A stretch of 47,419 bases of DNA from NCBI GenBank assembly GCA_040414495.1, contig JBEDUI010000190.1:1-47419 (forward strand), in the 5' to 3' direction. The position numbers and the translations under genes are program-made. Position 1 is the stretch's first letter. Each line of letters begins with the position of its first letter. Below, one piece after another: positions 23,276 to 31,412 of this stretch. The notes beneath the pieces are model-generated. The model worked only from the letters and a program-made list of their open reading frames with translations. It made no database searches and was not told where the DNA came from. Source of the stretch: DATAVB01 sp040414495. Its GTDB lineage: Bacteria > Actinomycetota > Actinomycetes > Mycobacteriales > QHCD01.

Positions 23276-23626
23276 CTAAGGGTTTTTGCTGTTCACGGCT
23301 TCGTCGACAGAAGAGTGGATAACGAATACGTCGTCCAGGCCGGTGATCCGCATCAGCTTGATGATCCGATCAAGGTTGCAAACGAGGTCGAGACGCCCGC
23401 CGACCTCCCGTGCCTTGTTATGACCGCTGACCAACACCCCCAGGCCGGTCGAGTCGATGAAATCGACACCGCCGAGGTCGACAACCAGGTGACGTTGGCC
23501 GGCCTCGACAATCTCGTCGATCCGCTCGTGCAGCTTGGGGGCCGAGTACGCGTCGACCTCGCCGCCGACCTCGAGAACGGCGACACCAGCCGTTATGTCG
23601 CTACGGTCTCGAAGGGAGAGCTCCAC
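23276..23626 (-). CDS. STAS-domain anti-sigma factor antagonist
   Basis: A 116-residue single STAS domain like SpoIIAA/RsbV. Such proteins bind an anti-sigma kinase and are switched off by phosphorylation on a conserved serine, here in FIDSTGLGVLV (Ser about residue 58). The GTG start is preceded by AGGAGG at good spacing. No anti-sigma factor or sigma factor gene is adjacent, so its partner is elsewhere. It is divergent from the helicase gene. Confidence 0.9.
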   Translation of the reverse strand: MELSLRDRSDITAGVAVLEVGGEVDAYSAPKLHERIDEIVEAGQRHLVVDLGGVDFIDSTGLGVLVSGHNKAREVGGRLDLVCNLDRIIKLMRITGLDDVFVIHSSVDEAVNSKNP

Positions 23627-23896
23627 GGGAGGGCCTCCTTGTCCTCTCGGTCACGGTCGGTCCGGTCGGCGCTACCGCTCCAATCGGCCACGACGCGTGA
23701 GCAGTTCCGTCGCCGGCTCCTCGGCCGGCCTGTCACCCGGTCATTGTGGCGTGCGCAGTTGGCGGTGTCCTGCCGGGGCAATGGGCCATCGAAAATTGTG
23801 TGGTGTTGACCGGGCCGTGTTCTGTCCTGCTCGCAACGTCCCGCCGCGCACGTTCTGTCCGGTTGTCCGGGCCGGCCATGCGTGGAAACGAGTGCC

Positions 23897-26254
23897 ATGT
23901 CGGCCGCCTTATCGGTGGTTCGTGCAAGAGTGAGCTACGTGCGCGCGTCGACTTCTCCCCGGGGGCGGGATCTGCTCGATCGAGTGCTCGCCGCTTCGGC
24001 GGTCGGCGACGGGCCGATCACCCACGTCGAACACGTTGCCCCACGAGCGGGACAACCAACCAAATGGCCGGACTGGGTGCCCGAACTGCTCTCCGACCGG
24101 TTGACCGCGCGCGGCATTGAAGCGCCGTGGGAGCACCAGGAACGGGCAGCGTCGCTGGCGTGGGACGGTCAGTCGGTTGTGATCGCCACCGGCACCGCGT
24201 CGGGTAAGTCGTTGGCCTACCAGCTGCCCGTGCTCGCCCGGCTGATGACCGATCCGCGAGCGACCGCCCTGTACCTGTCGCCGACCAAGGCCTTGGCGGC
24301 CGACCAACTGCGCGCGATCCGGTCTCTGGCCTTGCCCGACATCCGGTCGGCCGCCTACGACGGTGACACGCCGCGGGAGGAACGCGACTGGGTCCGAGCC
24401 CACGGGCGGCTGGTCTTCAGCAACCCGGACATGCTGCATGGCGGCATTCTTCCTGCACATACGCGCTGGTCGTCCTTTCTGCGTCGGCTGTCCTTCGTGG
24501 TGGTCGACGAATGCCACGGGTACCGCGGCGTCTTCGGCTCCCATGTGGCGCACGTGCTGCGCCGGTTGCGCCGTATCTGCGCCAAATACGGCGCAAATCC
24601 GGTATTCGTGCTGGCGTCCGCGACGGTCGGGGACCCGGCCGTGTCCGCGACCCGGCTGGTCGGCCTCCCCGTTGAGGAGGTCACCGATGACGCGTCGCCG
24701 CGCGGCGGCCTGTCCTTCGCCCTGTGGGAACCGCCGCTGCTGCCGTTGACGGGCGAGAACGGCGCGCCGGTCAGGCGAGCGGCCAGCACCGAAGCGGCCC
24801 GCCTGCTGGCCGACCTCGTCGTCGAAGGCGCCCGCACCCTGACGTTTGTCCGGTCCCGTCGCGGCGCGGAGGTCGTCGCGTTGGCGGCCGAACGTGAGCT
24901 CGCCCAAAGCGCGCCCGAACTGGCGACCCGGGTCGCGTCGTACCGCGGCGGCTACCTGCCCGAGGAGCGCCGAGCCCTGGAGAAGGCGCTCTCCGACGGA
25001 TCGCTGCTCGGCGTCGCCGCCACCAACGCCCTCGAACTCGGCGTGGACATCAGCGGGCTGGACGCGGTGGTGCTCGCCGGTTTCCCGGGCACGATCGCGT
25101 CGTTGTGGCAGCAGGCCGGGCGGGCTGGTCGATCGGGGCAGGATGCACTGGCCGTCTTCGTGGCTCGCGATGATCCGCTCGACACCTACCTGGTGCACCA
25201 TCCCGAAGCGATCTTTGGTCGGCCGGTCGAGGCCACCGTGCTCGACCCGGATAACCCGCATGTTCTCGGACCACAGCTGATGTGCGCCGCGTCGGAATTG
25301 CCGTTGACCGACGCGGACATCCCGCTGTTCGGAGTGGGCGCGCCGGCGCTGCTCGCCGACCTCGTGCGACGGGGCCTGCTCCGACACCGGCCGACCGGCT
25401 GGTACTGGACATCACGTAATCGCCCCGCCGTCGACATCCGCGGCACCGGTGGACAGCCGGTCGGCGTAGTCGAGAGCGGGACCGGTCGACTGTTGGGCAC
25501 GGTGGACGCCGATGCGGCGCACAGCAGCGTGCACCAAGGCGCGGTCTACCTGCATCGGGGCGCCTCCTATCTGGTGGACAGCCTTGATCTGGACGATGGC
25601 GTGGCACTGGTGCATGCCGAGGAGACGGACTGGTCGACCCAGGCCCGCGACGTCACCGACATTCGGATCGTCGAGACGATGCGCAGCCGTCGCCACGGTG
25701 ACATCGCCGTGCACCTCGGCGTCGTCGATGTGACCAACCAGGTCGTCTCCTATCTGCGCCGGCGAGCGCCCTCGGGCGAGGTAATGGACGAGACTCCACT
25801 CGAGCTGCCAGCGCGCCAGTTGCGTACTCGTGCGGTCTGGTACACGGTGTCCGACTCGGCCCTGGCGCAGGCGAACCTGGTGCCGGCGGACGTTCCCGGC
25901 GCGGCTCACGCCGCCGAGCACGCCGCGATCGGAATGCTGCCGCTGGTTGCGACCTGCGACCGCTGGGACATCGGCGGCGTATCGACCGCGTTGCATGAGG
26001 ACACCGGTCTGGCGACGGTGTTCGTCTATGACGGCCATCCCGGTGGGGCTGGGTTTGCCGACCGTGGGTACGACGCGGTGGTGACCTGGTTGGCAGCGAC
26101 CAGGGACGCGGTCGCGGCTTGCGAATGCGAATCAGGGTGTCCCTCCTGTGTGCAGTCACCGAAATGCGGGAACGGCAACGAACCCCTCGACAAGGCCGGT
26201 GCGGTACGCCTTCTCGATGTCGTACTGGCGGATCTACGCAAACCGTCGCCTTAG
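23897..26254 (+). CDS. DECH-box helicase of the helicase/secretion neighbourhood
   Basis: A 785-residue superfamily 2 helicase of the Lhr/YprA (MrfA)-like group. Motifs in order: IATGTASGKS (Walker A), SPTKALAADQ (Ia), VVDECHGYRG (II; DECH), LASATVGDP (III), then the second RecA lobe with ATNALELGVDISGLD and QQAGRAGRSGQ (VI). The C-terminal DUF1998-like zinc domain carries CECESGCPSCVQSPKCGNGNEPLDK split across about residues 745-769. Bacillus MrfA, with the same C-terminal cysteines, acts in mitomycin repair. In actinobacteria this form is regularly found beside Tad genes, as here. I chose the ATG at 23897; a GTG at 23882 is possible. Confidence 0.88.
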   Translation: MSAALSVVRARVSYVRASTSPRGRDLLDRVLAASAVGDGPITHVEHVAPRAGQPTKWPDWVPELLSDRLTARGIEAPWEHQERAASLAWDGQSVVIATGTASGKSLAYQLPVLARLMTDPRATALYLSPTKALAADQLRAIRSLALPDIRSAAYDGDTPREERDWVRAHGRLVFSNPDMLHGGILPAHTRWSSFLRRLSFVVVDECHGYRGVFGSHVAHVLRRLRRICAKYGANPVFVLASATVGDPAVSATRLVGLPVEEVTDDASPRGGLSFALWEPPLLPLTGENGAPVRRAASTEAARLLADLVVEGARTLTFVRSRRGAEVVALAAERELAQSAPELATRVASYRGGYLPEERRALEKALSDGSLLGVAATNALELGVDISGLDAVVLAGFPGTIASLWQQAGRAGRSGQDALAVFVARDDPLDTYLVHHPEAIFGRPVEATVLDPDNPHVLGPQLMCAASELPLTDADIPLFGVGAPALLADLVRRGLLRHRPTGWYWTSRNRPAVDIRGTGGQPVGVVESGTGRLLGTVDADAAHSSVHQGAVYLHRGASYLVDSLDLDDGVALVHAEETDWSTQARDVTDIRIVETMRSRRHGDIAVHLGVVDVTNQVVSYLRRRAPSGEVMDETPLELPARQLRTRAVWYTVSDSALAQANLVPADVPGAAHAAEHAAIGMLPLVATCDRWDIGGVSTALHEDTGLATVFVYDGHPGGAGFADRGYDAVVTWLAATRDAVAACECESGCPSCVQSPKCGNGNEPLDKAGAVRLLDVVLADLRKPSP

Positions 26255-26327
26255 CCGTGCGGCCGCGTGCTCATACCGCTCATCGATGTCATGCTGAAGG
26301 TGTCGCCAGCCGGTCCTGGAGGTACGG

Positions 26328-26699
26328 ATGGTCATCGTCGGAGCCGTACTCGTTCTCATTGCCCTTGCGGCCATTGCCGCTGCCGTCACCGGTACCGCTC
26401 CCCACGCGCGGCTCGACCTGTGGGGCACCGTCCATATGACCGTGTCCACCGGCACCATCTTTATTGCCGGCATGATCACCACCGTTATCGCGGTGGTCGG
26501 CGTGGTGGCCTTCGTCGGTGGCCTCCGCCGGAGCCGCCGGCGCCGCAAGGAACAGAAGCAGCTGGCCAAGCAGAAGGACCAGCTCACTGCTGGCACGATC
26601 GACTTTTCCAGCACTTTCCCGGATCTGAACACGACGCTCGGTCAAAGCCAGTTCGGCGACATTGGCGGCACTGGCACCTCGGACAAGTCAAAGAGCTGA
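26328..26699 (+). CDS. Small two-helix membrane protein
   Basis: A 123-residue protein with two membrane segments (about residues 2-20 and 44-66), then a basic stretch (RRSRRRRKEQKQLAKQK, about 69-85) and a polar, Gly/Ser/Thr-rich tail. The topology puts the basic tail in the cytoplasm. A GGAGGT ribosome site lies four bases before the ATG. It follows the helicase by 73 bases on the same strand and converges on the Tad units. The family is unknown to me; an envelope or pilus accessory role is only a guess. Confidence 0.75.
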   Translation: MVIVGAVLVLIALAAIAAAVTGTAPHARLDLWGTVHMTVSTGTIFIAGMITTVIAVVGVVAFVGGLRRSRRRRKEQKQLAKQKDQLTAGTIDFSSTFPDLNTTLGQSQFGDIGGTGTSDKSKS

Positions 26700-26717
26700 C
26701 AACCTCCTCGATACGCG

Positions 26718-27158
26718 TTATGGCGCGGGGCCGGCGCGAGCAGCCGCGTGCGCGTGCCAGCGAGTCAGTCCGCCGCTCAATGGACAACTCACGGTGACGG
26801 TCACCACCGAGCCGCTCAGGGTGCAAGTGGACAGTTCGGCGGAATTCGCGGCGGCCATTGAGCGGGCCGCACCACATGCCTCGGAATCACCTTCAACAGC
26901 GTGGATCGCGCCGGCCAATGCTGCGAAATCCGCGGCTGATTCGGCGCGATGCCGCGCCAACGCCGCCAATGCACGTACCGACGTGAATGCGCCGGCGAAC
27001 ACCACCACCAGCGAGATAACCAGCAACCACAACGCACCGCTGCCTCGATCGTCTTTGAGGCCGGTGGTCCCTGCCAACGGTCCCGATTGGCCGGACCGAT
27101 CAACCTCCGGGATCGGGCCCGCTCCACATCGGACAGTCGTGGCGTAGCTCGTACTCAC
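26718..27158 (-). CDS. TadE-like minor pilin (helicase/secretion neighbourhood)
   Basis: A 146-residue protein with one hydrophobic segment after a short polar leader: DDRGSGALWLLVISLVVVF, then FTSVRALAALARHRAESAADFAALAGA. The G-S-G and ESAADFAALAGA motifs are those of actinobacterial TadE-like proteins found near the DECH helicase. Two cysteines (ACGAARS and STCTLSG) could form a disulphide outside the cell. The GTG start overlaps the tadE stop by four bases. It is likely a minor pseudopilin of the Tad pilus, and is the last gene of the pilin unit. Confidence 0.8.
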   Translation of the reverse strand: MSTSYATTVRCGAGPIPEVDRSGQSGPLAGTTGLKDDRGSGALWLLVISLVVVFAGAFTSVRALAALARHRAESAADFAALAGAIHAVEGDSEACGAARSMAAANSAELSTCTLSGSVVTVTVSCPLSGGLTRWHAHAAARAGPAP

Positions 27159-27523
27159 GGCTCACCGGAACCTGGCTCGGGCGATGCCACGGCCTCCGCG
27201 GACACCGTAAATGCGGGTAGCAGGCCAACCGGATCAATTCGGGACCGGACGTCTGCTCGAACCTGAGTCTCCTCAACCGTCGCCGTCAACTTCGCCCCGC
27301 GCGGACCGGCCGCCAGGGCAAGCGAACGAGCCGAGCTCATCGAGTCGCCGCGAGCCAGGGCTCGGGCGGCTTCGCGCGCAGCGTCAACGCACCGCATCTG
27401 CCCGCCGATCACCGACACCGCGGTCAATGCGGCGGCGAGCATGACCACGAGCACCGGCATCGCCACGGCGATTTCCGCGGTCACCATGCCAGAATCCGTT
27501 CGGAGTGTGGATCGGGCCCTCAT
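27155..27523 (-). CDS. tadE: TadE family pseudopilin
   Basis: A 122-residue protein with the TadE N-terminus: DSGMVTAEIAVAMPVLVVML (about residues 10-29), where the Glu five residues after the likely prepilin peptidase site is typical, followed by a hydrophobic helix and CVDAAREAARALARGD. The rest is a short external domain. The start overlaps the upstream pilin gene by four bases, and the stop overlaps the TadE-like gene by four bases. It would be processed and assembled as a minor pilus subunit. Confidence 0.87.
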   Translation of the reverse strand: MRARSTLRTDSGMVTAEIAVAMPVLVVMLAAALTAVSVIGGQMRCVDAAREAARALARGDSMSSARSLALAAGPRGAKLTATVEETQVRADVRSRIDPVGLLPAFTVSAEAVASPEPGSGEP

Positions 27524-27744
27524 AGGCTGACGGACAATGCGGATTGAATAATCTTGCTGAGCGCACTCGACACGGCCGAACTGTTCACGACCCTGTAGAG
27601 CACCACCGCGAAAGCAACCGCGGCAACCGTGCCTACGGCGTATTCAGCGGTGCTCATACCGTCGTCGCGGCCGAGGATCCGACCGCACACCGAAGCTGCG
27701 GCATTACGCACCGAAGATGCCGCGCGGCGCAGAACATTCATCAT
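27520..27744 (-). CDS. DUF4244 Flp-type pilin
   Basis: A 74-residue Flp-like pilin of the DUF4244 family. A polar leader (residues 1-29) ends in GRDDGMSTAEYAVGTVAA; the G/M junction with Glu five residues on is a class III prepilin cleavage site. The hydrophobic helix (about 36-55) and a short C-terminus follow. It should be the major subunit of the Tad pilus. It is the first gene of a separate transcription unit and carries the 34-base two-part element 90 bases upstream of its start. Two adjacent ATGs are possible starts. No strong ribosome site is visible. Confidence 0.88.
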   Translation of the reverse strand: MMNVLRRAASSVRNAAASVCGRILGRDDGMSTAEYAVGTVAAVAFAVVLYRVVNSSAVSSALSKIIQSALSVSL

Positions 27745-28225
27745 GACGACCCCAATTGTTGTTGGATCCGACCGAACCAGCCGGGATGCATCAACAATCC
27801 CCGCAAATGGCAGACCCCAACAGGTCGCCCAGCGAAGTTGTGGACAGGAAACCCCGCTGTGGATAGCTGTTCGGTTTTGTCACACCCATGTGCTATGGCG
27901 GCCGAGGATCTGAATCAGAGATACGCCGCAATGGTCCGACGGCGAATGGACTGCGCGAGGGCGCAGCTTGCCGGAATTCCTCCGAACGCCATCGGCTAAT
28001 CGACCAAGCCGGAGAATTCCGGCTCAGTTGAGCGGCCCTCGCAGGGCGAAAAACTGGGCGTGCTCGGGCCAGGCCTGAGCAGCGACAAGGGGATTTAGCC
28101 AAATTCGATGGCTTCGCGCGAACCGGTAAGGCCAACCCCGTCAGGAGGGGAGGGGCCCGAGCACCGCTATGCGCGCCAAAACCATTTCGGTACGGCGACC
28201 GGCCGCTTCTGTTGGCGACCTGGAC
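27745..28225. other. 481-base gap: pilin leader and tadC 3' region
   Basis: Between tadC and the pilin gene, both on the minus strand. It holds the conserved element at 27834-27867 and a small hairpin (AGCCGGA 28007-28013 with TCCGGCT 28018-28024) that may end the tadC transcript. I see no supported gene. Confidence 0.6.
27834..27867 (-). promoter_or_regulatory. Two-part Tad element, pilin copy
   Basis: Plus-strand reading: GAAGTTGTGGACAG, six bases, then CCGCTGTGGATAGC. The same layout, with the flanks GAAG and CCGC/GC kept, occurs at 32577-32610 before ssd. The near edge lies 90 bases upstream of the pilin start. Each half contains a TRTCCACA word on the minus strand, resembling a DnaA box, with 19-base spacing. 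Confidence 0.65.
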
Positions 28226-28963
28226 TCACTGCAGCGCGTTAGTGAGGAGACCCACGACCACCGGGACCACCCCTACGCAAATGAATGCTGGCAGAAAACA
28301 CAGGCCCAGCGGCGCCATGGCCAGAACCGCAGCTCGCCGGACCGCGGACTCGGCACGATGGACACTGTCGTCCCGCCGATCCTGAGCCAGGCGCTCAAAC
28401 GTTACGGCGATGGCGCTGCCGCTCGTTGCGGAGCGCCAGATAGCGCGGGCAACCGGTCCCCAGACCGGGTCATCGGCAAAGGGCGCCCATGCCAATGCAG
28501 CCGGGGAGCCGAGGCGGCTGCTGGATGCGACGCCGCGCAAATCAGCGCTGAGCGGACTTTGCGAAGCATCCGCCACGATGTCGATTGCCCTATCGAGCGG
28601 CATTCCGGCCCGTAATGCCACAGCCAGCAGGTCCAACACTCCTGGCAAAGCACGCTGCCGATCCAGCCGAATGCGGCGTGCCGCGGCTGGTTCGAGACGA
28701 TGCAGTGCCTTGTCCAGTCCGAATGCCACGGCAACGCCGGCAATAACGCCAACAATTGAGGTAAACAGCACTACGATCGCCAGGCCGGCCAGGATCGCCA
28801 CCAGGCGGGGCAGATTTCTGGTCTGCGCCTTACTCGCGCATATCTGGGTGGGCTCGGGATCGCGCGGCAGGATATCGGTAACTCGTGTGGCGGCAACCTC
28901 GCCGCCGGTGCGGACCGGCCAGGTCAGCATCGCAAGGCCCGCCATAAGCATGGCAATCAGCAT
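28226..28963 (-). CDS. tadC: TadC-like type II secretion F-domain protein
   Basis: A 245-residue inner-membrane platform protein of the Tad pilus. Hydrophobic segments lie at about residues 1-17, 52-82 and 215-242. The cytoplasmic T2SSF domain holds ALPGVLDLLAVALRAGMPLDRAI and the later GSAIAVTFERLA, the usual motifs of this family. There is no ribosome site of its own. The ATG overlaps the stop of the 151-codon ORF by seven bases, so its translation probably depends on that ORF. In M. tuberculosis the corresponding gene is next to the tadB-like gene without such an ORF. Confidence 0.85.
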   Translation of the reverse strand: MLIAMLMAGLAMLTWPVRTGGEVAATRVTDILPRDPEPTQICASKAQTRNLPRLVAILAGLAIVVLFTSIVGVIAGVAVAFGLDKALHRLEPAAARRIRLDRQRALPGVLDLLAVALRAGMPLDRAIDIVADASQSPLSADLRGVASSSRLGSPAALAWAPFADDPVWGPVARAIWRSATSGSAIAVTFERLAQDRRDDSVHRAESAVRRAAVLAMAPLGLCFLPAFICVGVVPVVVGLLTNALQ

Positions 28964-29412
28964 GGGACTGAGCCGAATCGCGTCAGTAATTCCAATTCAG
29001 ACGGAATTTCGAATACGTGCGGCGCTCCGAATGCTTTGTTACGCGCGGATACGGACCGGGACTTACGGACATGCGGCATTTTCAGCTGGAGTTGAGCTTC
29101 GAGCAGGGCAAGCACGGATTTCGGCACGTGGCCCAGCAAGAGCGCGAACTTCCATTCAAGGGCCGACGTGAATGGGAGGACGCGGCGTACGTCAAGAATT
29201 AGCGTCAGCTCGAGGACACATGGCAAATCCAGCGCAGGCGGTAATTTCAGCCGATGGTGCGGTCCGAGGGCCGGGAGCGGTGCGAACGCGGACCCCGGTT
29301 CGAGCGCCGACAAAGACCGCAGAGTTGATGGCCGCCTGGGTACGCCGGCGCGCATGACGCCGGCTTGCGACAAGATCGCGGTCAATTCCGAGCTGCCGGT
29401 CAAGGATTTCAT
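28957..29412 (-). CDS. Unrecognised 151-codon ORF between tadB and tadC
   Basis: No family is recognised. Gene-like signs are good: its ATG overlaps the tadB stop (ATGA); AAGGAG lies four bases before that ATG; its stop overlaps the tadC start by seven bases; and most codons end in G or C. The protein is rich in Leu, Pro, Val and Arg, with short LEL/LPL-type steps between about residues 50 and 115 (DLPCVLELTLILDV, LLGHVPKSVLALLEAQLQL) and a basic patch at about 118-130. There is no signal peptide and no clear membrane segment. It could be a small accessory factor or the remains of one. The local base composition looks different from tadB. Confidence 0.5.
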   Translation of the reverse strand: MKSLTGSSELTAILSQAGVMRAGVPRRPSTLRSLSALEPGSAFAPLPALGPHHRLKLPPALDLPCVLELTLILDVRRVLPFTSALEWKFALLLGHVPKSVLALLEAQLQLKMPHVRKSRSVSARNKAFGAPHVFEIPSELELLTRFGSVPC

Positions 29413-30221
29413 GTTGCTCCTTGCGCAGCGGCAATGATCCGAGCCGTCCACCAGACGCCGAGTGCGTCAAGCCCGGCGCCAACGATCAGCGCCACCTGAC
29501 CAGGAACGGTATGCAGCAATACGTGCGCCGGATGCGCACCCATCGACGCACCCAGGCCAAGACCGAGCAGCGGTAGAACGGCAAGCAGGCCCGCCGTAGC
29601 CCGCGGTCCAGCTAATTCGGCATCGATCCGCCGACCGTGAGCCCGATCCGCCCGCAGATCATGCTCGACCCGGTCGAGCACATCACCCAACGATGCGCCG
29701 CTGACCGAACTCACCTGCCACGCCGCCGAAACCCGCCGCAAACCATCCGCTTGCGTGTCCGCCCGCAGCACTTCGGCCGCATCCCCGCCCAACGCCGCGC
29801 TCGACGCTGCCTCGGTCAGAACCGTCGCCACCGGACCGTCCGCCACCTCGGCGGCCGATCGCAACGCGGCGGATGGCGGCAGACCCGCCCGTAGCTCGGC
29901 CGCCAACGCCCCGACCGCTTCGAGCACGGCGTCCTCGGCCCGGCCGGCCGCACGCGCGTCCAGCATGGACTGCACGGTCGTGAGCGCGGCCAGACCGACC
30001 AACGCGGCTGCGACGCCTGCGGCGGGACCGGCCAGCGCAACCACCGCGAGCACGCCCGCGATCAACAGAATCCAGCGCTCCCGGCGGCGCAGCACTGGCA
30101 ACGTAAACCGAGGCGCCGACCGGGCCGAGAACAGCGACGTCAGCCGCTGGTCCTCGGCCCGAGGCGCCGGCATCGCCACCACGGCCAGCGCCAGCAAGAC
30201 CAGACATGATGCGCCCATCAC
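29409..30221 (-). CDS. tadB: TadB-like type II secretion F-domain protein
   Basis: A 270-residue Tad platform protein. Membrane segments lie at about residues 3-17, 50-80, 210-230 and 240-262. The T2SSF domain includes EAVGALAAELRAGLPPSAALRSAAE and the later VSGASLGDVLDRVEHDLRAD. Its ATG overlaps the tadA stop by four bases, and its stop overlaps the following ORF by four bases, so it is tightly coupled inside the operon. With TadC it forms the membrane base on which the ATPase TadA works. Confidence 0.88.
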   Translation of the reverse strand: MMGASCLVLLALAVVAMPAPRAEDQRLTSLFSARSAPRFTLPVLRRRERWILLIAGVLAVVALAGPAAGVAAALVGLAALTTVQSMLDARAAGRAEDAVLEAVGALAAELRAGLPPSAALRSAAEVADGPVATVLTEAASSAALGGDAAEVLRADTQADGLRRVSAAWQVSSVSGASLGDVLDRVEHDLRADRAHGRRIDAELAGPRATAGLLAVLPLLGLGLGASMGAHPAHVLLHTVPGQVALIVGAGLDALGVWWTARIIAAAQGAT

Positions 30222-31411
30222 TGCTCATCCCCGACCAGCAGACAGGTAGCAGGCAAGCGCCCGGGCGGAATCCCACGTGCACTCAGCAAAGCGATCAACC
30301 GGCCGACTCCGGGACCGGCGCTGTCGTCGCGCCAGGCCGTATGCACCACAACCCGGTCGCCGATGCGGTCGAGCACGCAGATCTCAGCCACCCGTCGCTG
30401 GCCGTCCGTATCGCGAACCAGATGCACCGCGACCTGGACCGCGGCGGCCAACTGGCTGTGCAGAGCGTCGGCACCCAACCCGCCGAGCGCGCCCAATGCC
30501 TCGAGCCGGGCCGGCAGCTCACCAGGACCGTTGGCGTGGATCGTGCCGCACCCACCCTCGTGACCGGTATTGAGCGCGGTCAGCAGGTCCACCACCTCGG
30601 CGCCCCGAACCTCGCCCACCACCACGCGATCCGGGCGCATACGCAACGCCTGACGCACAAGGTCGCGCAACGTCACCTCGCCTGCGCCCTCGACGTTGGG
30701 TGGCCGCGCCACCAACCGGAGCACATGCGGGTGGGCGGGCCGAAGCTCGCCAGCGTCCTCGACCAGCACGATGCGCTCGCCCGTACCGACCGTGCCGAGC
30801 AGGGACGCGAGCAACGTCGTCTTGCCTGACCCGGTGCCCCCGCTCACCAGGAAGGCGAGCCGCGCCTCCACGACCAGCCGCAGAATCGTCGCCGAGGCCC
30901 GGGTCAACGTCCCCCGATCGACGAGTTCCTGGAGTGAGAACGCCCGCGCCCGCAGCACGCGAAGCGATAGGTACGTCGTGTCCGCCGCGATCGGCGGCAA
31001 CACCGCATGCAGACGCGTGCCATCCGGCAACGTGGCATCGACCCAGGGCCGGGCATCGTCCAGCCGCCGCCCGGCCGACGAGGCGAGCCGCTGGGCCAGC
31101 CGCCGCACCGCGGCATCGTCGTCGAAGCGCACCGACGCCCGCCGCAGCCCACGACCCTGATCGACCCAAACTTCATCCGGTGCGTTCACGAGCACGTCGG
31201 TCGTGGCCGGATCCCGCAGCAACAACTCCAGCGGCCCGGCACCGACGAACTCCGACTGGGCCGCGCGCAGCAGCTCCAGCATGGCCGCGTCGCCCACGAC
31301 ACCACGCGTCTCCTCGCGCAGCACCGCCGCGACCCGGGCCGGCGTCACCGGCTCACCGGACTCAGCCAGCCGGCGTCGGACCCGGTCGGCCAGCTCGGGA
31401 TCCAGACTCAT
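30218..31411 (-). CDS. tadA: TadA-like pilus assembly ATPase
   Basis: A 397-residue type II/IV secretion ATPase that powers pilus assembly from the cytoplasmic face. Walker A is SGGTGSGKTTLLASLLG (about residues 176-192); the Asp-box region is VLVEDAGELRP; Walker B is RPDRVVVGEVRGAEVVDLL; and the His-box follows in NTGHEGGCGTIHANG. I start it at the ATG at 31411 (MSLDPELADRV), one base after the ssd stop. The upstream in-frame extension overlaps ssd and lacks homology-like sequence. It belongs to the actinobacterial helicase/secretion-neighbourhood ATPases. Confidence 0.92.
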   Translation of the reverse strand: MSLDPELADRVRRRLAESGEPVTPARVAAVLREETRGVVGDAAMLELLRAAQSEFVGAGPLELLLRDPATTDVLVNAPDEVWVDQGRGLRRASVRFDDDAAVRRLAQRLASSAGRRLDDARPWVDATLPDGTRLHAVLPPIAADTTYLSLRVLRARAFSLQELVDRGTLTRASATILRLVVEARLAFLVSGGTGSGKTTLLASLLGTVGTGERIVLVEDAGELRPAHPHVLRLVARPPNVEGAGEVTLRDLVRQALRMRPDRVVVGEVRGAEVVDLLTALNTGHEGGCGTIHANGPGELPARLEALGALGGLGADALHSQLAAAVQVAVHLVRDTDGQRRVAEICVLDRIGDRVVVHTAWRDDSAGPGVGRLIALLSARGIPPGRLPATCLLVGDEQ

Positions 31412-31412
31412 C

